DNA of 64,000 bases from Labia minor. Its lineage: Eukaryota; Arthropoda; Insecta; Dermaptera; Spongiphoridae. How positions within the stretch are numbered: the stretch's first letter is position 1; every line of letters starts with the position of its first letter. Made by a program: the position numbers and the translations under genes. Under the pieces are notes generated by a model. It saw nothing but the letters and a program-made list of their open reading frames with translations, was not told the origin of the DNA and made no database searches. The stretch lies in the NCBI GenBank assembly GCA_963082975.1, contig OY720346.1, positions 36,297,787 through 36,361,786 of the forward strand, written 5' to 3'. Positions 57,873 through 64,000 of the stretch are shown here, one piece after another.

Positions 57873-60800
57873 TCATTCATTAAATCTTGAGGGAATTTTA
57901 ATCACTCTTCCAGTTCTTGTCTTCTTCACCTCTTGCTGAAAGGTTACATCTTGAACTTTCGTAAGAGATGATTCTTCTTTAGCATCTTCACAGCGCGGCG
58001 GCATCTCCAAAGGATAGACCCGCTGAATAGGTCGGCAAAGCATACCTTCAGCAGTCTTCAAATAGACAACGCGGACCTTCTGGTCAGGTCCTTTCACCAA
58101 CTCCTTGACTATTGCTAATGGCCAGTCAATCCTTTTGCGGTCATCGCTTCCGACGAATATAAGATCACCGACTTTAAGATCAACATCCTTCTCGGTACCA
58201 TTAGCCGACATTATAAGTTGTCCAAGATATTCAATACGAAATCTTTGTCGAAGTTCTTGTTTTAATTGGTGTCTATATTTTATTCTCTTTTTCAAACTTT
58301 GAGAATCGATTTTGTCAAAGTCAGGAACTCCACCCTCATCAATTTCTTGAATAAACATTTGAGGAGTGATGGGAAGTGGATCATTATTGTCATCAGACAT
58401 GAATGTTATGGGACGGGCATTTATGTAAGACTCACAGTCACACACTATGGTATATAATTCTTCGTCTTCTAGAGAAGCTCTTCCAAGAATTTTCTTTAAA
58501 ATATTTTTCAACACACCAATTAATCTCTCCCAAAATCCGCCCCACCAAGATCCAGTAGGGGGGTTGAATCTCCATTCGATTTGTAATTGAGAACTATAGT
58601 CCGAAATTCTTGTCCAATCAATTTTTTGCAGTAAATTATAAGTTCCTCGAAAATTGGTCCCGTTGTCACTGTAAACTATAGATGGACGTCCTCTTCGAGC
58701 TATGAATCGCCTGAACGCCATAATAAATTTTTCAGTGGATAACGAGGAGACAAGATCTAAATGAACAGCGCGGTACACTGCACATGTGAAAATACAGACC
58801 CACACTTTAGTCTGATTCTTCAGAAACAAAGGACCGGCAAAATCTATACCGATTACTTCAAAAACTCGAGCGTCTCTCACTCGGTTTTCAGGTAGTGCGG
58901 GAGACTCGACTTCTAACGCTTTTTTGGCGAATCGTTGACATAGAATACATGTGCTGACTACTCGCCTTACAGTTTGTCGGCAGCGCAGGATCCAAAACTT
59001 TTCTCGGAGCAAATTCATAAGACTCTGTCCCATCATATGACCATTTTTCTGATGATAAAGTATTATAAGTCGATTTATCAATACATGTTTAGAAGGAAGG
59101 ATAATAGGCGCACGGAAAGCTTCGGTGTCCTTCCTGTTCCATATTTTCGTTTTCAAACGAATCAAACCATGTTCGTCTACGAACACATTTAATTTCTTTA
59201 ATTTAACGTCTTCTATTCCTTGGAACGACTCTTTTTGAACGAGCCTCAAAAGAGTCAATTCAGCTCTTCTTAATTCTTCAGGTATTAAAATTTTAGAATT
59301 AGATTGTTCAGTTCGGTGAAATTTATTTGCAATAAATCTGAGCATCCAAGCCACCATTCTAATTATTCTAGAATAGTTCGAGAAATAACGAATTAACGAA
59401 TGGATTAAATCATCATCCGTTACCCTTAGATTATTAAATATAATTTTCTTTTTCTCACGAATTATTTCTTCTTCGTCAAAAAGAGCATCGCTTGTTGGCC
59501 ACTGCTCTCGCGGTAATCTCAACCATGTAGGTCCCTCCCACCATTTGGACTGAACCAGAGCAAGTGGTGAACAACCACGGCTTCCTATATCCGCAGGATT
59601 TAAAAAACCAGGGACATGGAACCAACAATTCTTCTTTGAGAGTTTTCGTATTTCTTCAACTCTGTTCCAAACAAATACCCCCCACGGTTCTTCTCGTCTT
59701 ATCCACGCTAAGACAGTGGTGGAATCAGTCCAATAAAAGACTGGTATATCACCCAACTCTTTTAATATATTATGAGCTAAACGGGCTGCGATCGTAGCTC
59801 CCAACAGTTCCAATCTAGGAATGGTGTTCTTCTTCAAGGGAGCTACTCTCGATTTAGCTTCGATAAAATGAACATTGACCATATCTCCATAGTCAATTCG
59901 AAGATAACAAACAGTTGCATATGCTAATTGGCTAGCGTCGCAAAATACGTGTAATGAACACGTCGAATTTTCCTCGTCAAATTCAATATATCGAGGTAAA
60001 TAGATTTGCTTAAGAAAATGAACTTCTTGAAGCCATCTTTCAAAACGTTTTCTTATTTCTTCTGCAACTTCACTATCCCAATCTTGTCCTGAGACCCAGG
60101 TCTCTTGTATAAGTAATTTTGGTATGAGTGTTGCAGGGGAAAACAGTCCCAACACGTCAAAAATTTGTTGGGTTATGGATAATAATGTTCTTCGAGTTAC
60201 ATTTTCTAAATTTACGTTTTCGCATGAAGGAATTTTGTTTCTTAATAAATCATTCTGCCTGTCCCAAGATAGACCAAGCAAAGGAGTATCAGTAGGAGAC
60301 TGCAAAGTGGGATCAGTGTACTCCCACCCTCGCAGTTCAAATTGAGCCATCGAGAACAAGAATGTAGCTTCTTTTATAAATTTTGCCAAGTCTTCGTAAT
60401 TTTTAAGACTTGCCACGCAATTGTCTACATAAAAGCTTTTCCTTAGAGTTTCAATGGTGCTTAGTGAATAAGGCTTGTCTTGGATTTTTAATAAACCTTC
60501 ACATCGATCAATATGATGGCGTATAACCGCCTATAATAGAAAAGGACTGCTAGAGACACCAAACACAACTCGTCTATGTCGAAAAATCTTCCAACTTCCA
60601 TCTTTGTTGATCCATAGAAATCTTAGAAAATTTCTATCTTCTTCATGTACAAGTATTTGTAAGAAAGCCTTTTTAATATCGGCTATTACACCTATTTTCT
60701 TTTGTCTCATTCTGAGGAGAATATTGGGAATAAGCTCGATTAAATTAGTACCCTTTTCCAAACATTGATTTAATGATGGTCTACCTTTTATTGAAGCTGA

Positions 60801-63122
60801 AGCATCGAACACTGGTCGAATTCTGGTAGTACCTTCGTTTTTAATTACCGGTCTATGAGGAAGATAATGACCTTCATCCCATTGAGAAAAAGGGATTTCT
60901 TCGATGATTTCTTCATTTTGCCATTCGGAAAAAACATCTTCATAACTTTGAATCAGTTGTTCCGATCTAAGTTTTTTAAGAGTCCCCTCAAGTCTCGTTT
61001 TTGCTAACTCGAAATTTCTTGAGATGGGGGGATGATCTTTAGACCATGGGAGTCTTATTTGATAACGGCCATCTTGTTGAACGCTCACCGTTTCATTGAA
61101 ATATTTTTCCGCTTCGTCTTGCTTTTCCTTTTTGGTTTGTGTGAGACCAGGATCCTCAATGCCCAAAGTTTCCAGGTTCCACAGCTCATTTGGATCGAAA
61201 TCCATCGAAAACAATGAAATATTCATGTAATTCGTTTCATCATTCTTCGTCCTTCCCATCAGGGTCCACCCGAACAACGTTTCGAGAGCAACTAATCCAC
61301 AATCCAAGACTTCTTTTCGTCCGGAAAACAGTTGTCCTGCTACATCGGAGCCGATTAGTATGTCAATAGGTGAATTTGGGACATCTGATAAAATTATTCC
61401 TTTTTTCTTCAGTTCTTCTTTCCACGGACCGTCAGCACAAGGCACTGAAGGACATAATTTTTCTACATCCAAGACTTCGATTTTACAAGATTGATAATTA
61501 TTAGGATTTTCTATGTGAATGATGTATCGAGTATGAGTTTGAGGCTTTGTACAAATACCACCAAATAGCGCATGTACAATTTGTTCTTTGCCTAGAGAAT
61601 CGAATTTCATAAAGGAGACAAGTCGTTTTGTTATATACGAGCGCTGAGAACCCGTGTCGATTAATAATCTTGAATCACATTTTTTGTTTCCATTTCTAAG
61701 AACAACTTTTAAAGATTGCATATATACTTGGCCTTGATTGAAGTTTGCACTGGAAATGGTCTTTTCAGGTTCGCAATTTTCATTCTTTTTCCTTTCTGGA
61801 CACATAATGGGTTGATGTCTTTTGTTGCAGATTATACAACTAACCATTGTTTTACAATTATTATGAGTGTGTCCTCTTTTTAAACAAATAAAACAACATC
61901 CGTTGTCTCTAAGTGACTTTTTAAGAACTTCTAATTCTAACGTGCGAGCCTTGAAACAGTTTTCATTTGCATGATGTCCTCCACAAAATACACATTTCAG
62001 TTTAACAGGGTTTTTTATATCTACTAAAGACGCAGCTGTAGGAATTTTCTCATTGAAATTATTTGGTTTTCGTTTAATGTCTGTTCCTTCACTCTTCTGG
62101 AATGAGGATCGAGCTAAGTTGAGGCGTTCTTCGCACTCAACTTCTTTACGAAGATGTTTTAATAAGTCATCCAGATGAGATAGACTTTCTGTTTTTTCGT
62201 CATTATCACTTTCAGACGTAATCGATGCTTTCTGTCTTTCCCATAGTCGTAAAATATTATCAGGGAGTGCAGATTCGATAAGAGGAAATAGCATACATGA
62301 GTATTTGTCAGCCGTAACCCCGAGACTCTCGAGAGCTCTAACTTGTGTCTCAATTTTATCATAAAGAGATCGTAAAGACAATTTTTTTGTATTAACGTTT
62401 TGGTCTAAAACTAATTTTAGAAGTTCACGAACATACAATTCGATTAGAAGTTCGTCTCTTCCAAAACGTTTCTTCATTTGTTTTATGACTTTTTTGTAAT
62501 TATTTGCTGAGGGCGGAAAACTTTCAACTAATTCCCGGGCTGGGGATTTTTCTAATGTGGACTGAATCAAGTATTGAAACTTGTCCTCATCATCTAAAGA
62601 ATTATCCTCGTGGATTTTATTAAATTGTGCCCAAAAGCAAATCCAGTTTTTTAAATTGCCGTCGAATTTATATAATTGTAATTTTGGTAATTTATAAGTC
62701 CGATTTTTTGATTTAACTGAAGAAGATCGGGTATAACTGGATTCGTCAGATGAATTATTATTAATTTTCATTCGTTCGTAAAGAGTATTTATTTCGATCC
62801 ATCTGTCTTTATATTCTAAGGCCGAATCAAGTTCATTATCTATTTCATCTTGATCTTGTATTGCAAAATATAATAATTCACTTACTTGTTGTTCGTTATG
62901 AGACAAACTGGTATACCTGTCTAGGAGTTTGTTGTATTCTATTTCGATTATATCGTCTGTAGTGTCTTTACATTTTAATATGGATTTCATCTTATTGTAA
63001 CAGGTTGTGAAGAGCCGTCTCAGTCGACTTCTTTCGCTTTTGAGCCGTTTAAACTTGAGTTCTATATCCTCCATTTTCGTTTCACTCTTCTCAGACGCCA
63101 TCGAAAAATTATTTCCCCACAA
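57873..63122 (-). pseudogene. BEL/Pao gag-pol polyprotein with one in-frame amber codon
   Basis: One frame of 1750 codons. First section (863 aa, 63122-60531): coiled, charged gag N-terminus; DUF1759-type gag core (about 145-330); zinc-knuckle-like cysteine clusters (377-441: CVFC, CFICLKRGHTHNNC, CIICNKRHQPIMC); aspartic protease LLIDTGSQ (486-493); and the start of reverse transcriptase (VIADIKKAF). TAG at 60533-60531 interrupts the polymerase just after GVSSSPFLL. The same frame continues for 38 codons (with YVDN, the active-site box) and then 847 aa: RNase H (YWTDSTTVLAW), integrase zinc finger and core (GIDFAGP, YSDNGTNF, WWGGFWERLIG), and a DUF5641-like end. The rest is undamaged. A nonsense mutation is the simplest view; the start may be ATG 63122 or the one seven codons later. 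Confidence 0.9.
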
Positions 63123-63133
63123 GGGATGCCAAA

Positions 63134-63360
63134 TGTCGGATAAAAATTAGGTTCAAGGGAAACAATGGGATCTGATTAGGTGTTATGTATATTTAAATGA
63201 AGAATAGCGATTAAGATAATTAAATAAGATAATAATTAAATATTATAATCGTATATTTTGAAATGATAAAAAAATTACACTCGAATACAAAAAAGTAGAG
63301 AAGGCTCAATGAGGTAGGTAAAATAAGATAGAACATTTTATGTCAAAAAATTATCTGACA
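63134..63360 (-). repeat. BEL/Pao 5' LTR
   Basis: 227 bp copy matching 57608-57834; followed on the minus strand by the putative primer binding site at 63133-63115. Confidence 0.95.
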
Positions 63361-63890
63361 CCTACCCTGTCCCATCTCTCTCACGTTCCTTCCTTCATTG
63401 TCCACCCTGTTCACAATTGGTCTTCCAAACGGACGTTTTCCAATCGAACTCCCCACCAATATATTTTTCCTCTCCCATTCTTGCCATGTGCCCTGCCGAT
63501 CCCAGTCTTCTCTATTTTATGACCTATATCTAGAGATGCATTGAGGTCATGCAATTCCTTTTTTATGCAGTCTCCGCCATTCCCCGGTGTCCTCATCTTT
63601 CTTAGGCCCATACATGCTGGGAAGAATCCTATTCTCAAATACTCTGAATCTATTCTCATCTCCCAGGGTTATAGACCATGCCTCCCACCCATATAATACA
63701 ATTAATAATTTAATAATTTTGATCCCCTTTGATAATAATTTTCAGATTGCAACCTCGATTTAAATTCTTTGCAAATATTATTCTCTCTGATACTAATTAT
63801 TTTGTCTTATCACTATTAATTTCAAACCCCATCAATTTTCCTGCCTCGATTAATTTTTTTATGCTACTTTAAATGTTATTAATTCATTTT
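63361..63890 (-). mobile_element. LINE family A fragment, right part after the BEL insertion
   Basis: The minus strand encodes YLRIGFFPACMGLRKMRTPG, KKELHDLNASLDIGHKIEKT and GRAHGKNGRGKIYWWG. These parallel RILGSIYGPKKDEVTG, NEELHDVYASPDIVRIIKSR and GHVARMGEERMAKN of the copy at 16113. Further upstream on the minus strand lie segments matching LYGYEAW and LEINSAKTK. Several frameshifts and substitutions; non-functional. Confidence 0.8.
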
Positions 63891-64000
63891 GACTATCTTT
63901 TCTTTTCTGTTGCTGGTGGCAACACCACGACACACTATCAGGTGGGAGCGAGAATCAAATTCAAAATTTGGATTATATCAACAACCTGTATCTTATCCCA

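Larger units (their letters stand above)
57608..63360 (-). mobile_element. Full-length BEL/Pao LTR retrotransposon, 5753 bp
   Basis: Two 227-bp LTRs (57608-57834 and 63134-63360; TGTCGG...CTGACA, by eye identical) are flanked by the 5-bp duplication CCTAC (57603-57607 and 63361-63365). Transcription runs on the minus strand, so the 5' LTR is 63360-63134. Directly after it lies TTTGGCATCCCTTGTGGGG, the place of a primer binding site. Just before the 3' LTR on the minus strand is CAAGGTGGGAGTA, a polypurine tract. A single gag-pol frame fills the interior. Matching LTRs mean very recent insertion. No envelope-like gene is present. Confidence 0.95.

Overview
This is eukaryotic, very AT-rich, intron-bearing DNA. 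Insect gene families and a dense load of arthropod-type transposable elements point to an insect. An AT-rich hymenopteran such as a parasitoid wasp would fit, but that is only an inference. There are no operons, ribosome binding sites or CRISPR arrays.

Three host genes can be assembled exon by exon with matching splice phases. (1) A complete UDP-glycosyltransferase lies on the minus strand in 5 exons (14113 down to 6262, 522 aa). (2) A cytochrome P450 of the CYP3 clan, CYP9-like, lies on the plus strand in 8 exons (24322-29863, 511 aa); one intron needs a GC donor. (3) A WDR54-like WD-repeat gene lies on the plus strand in 6 exons (35410-40135, 377 aa). A fourth gene is represented only by the first exon of a second P450 (43138-43953). 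It is split just after its start codon by a dispersed repeat, and a LINE relic follows in its first intron. The UGT and the P450 belong to families of phase II and phase I detoxification; their proximity is suggestive only.

Most of the rest is mobile DNA: one LINE family represented by at least five fragments; a second LINE (44.1-45.4 kb); hAT elements nested inside one another with 8-bp target duplications (14.76-16.07 kb, 34.06-34.70 kb) and single hAT MITEs; an internally deleted Tigger/pogo element with perfect 27-bp TIRs (23.0-24.0 kb); mariner relics (20.8-21.2 kb and inside a WDR54 intron); a roughly 640-bp dispersed family with four copies; and a 400-bp foldback inside a UGT intron.

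From about 47.6 to 56.6 kb lies a 9-kb polypurine minisatellite built on GGGAGAG-type units, with a 90-bp repeat block and longer higher-order repeats. It begins inside a broken BEL/Pao remnant and switches at 56.64 kb to a pyrimidine-rich tandem repeat. Next comes a very young full-length BEL/Pao retrotransposon (57608-63360, minus strand) with apparently identical 227-bp LTRs, a 5-bp target duplication and one in-frame amber codon in its reverse transcriptase. It sits inside an older LINE fragment that runs almost to the window end.
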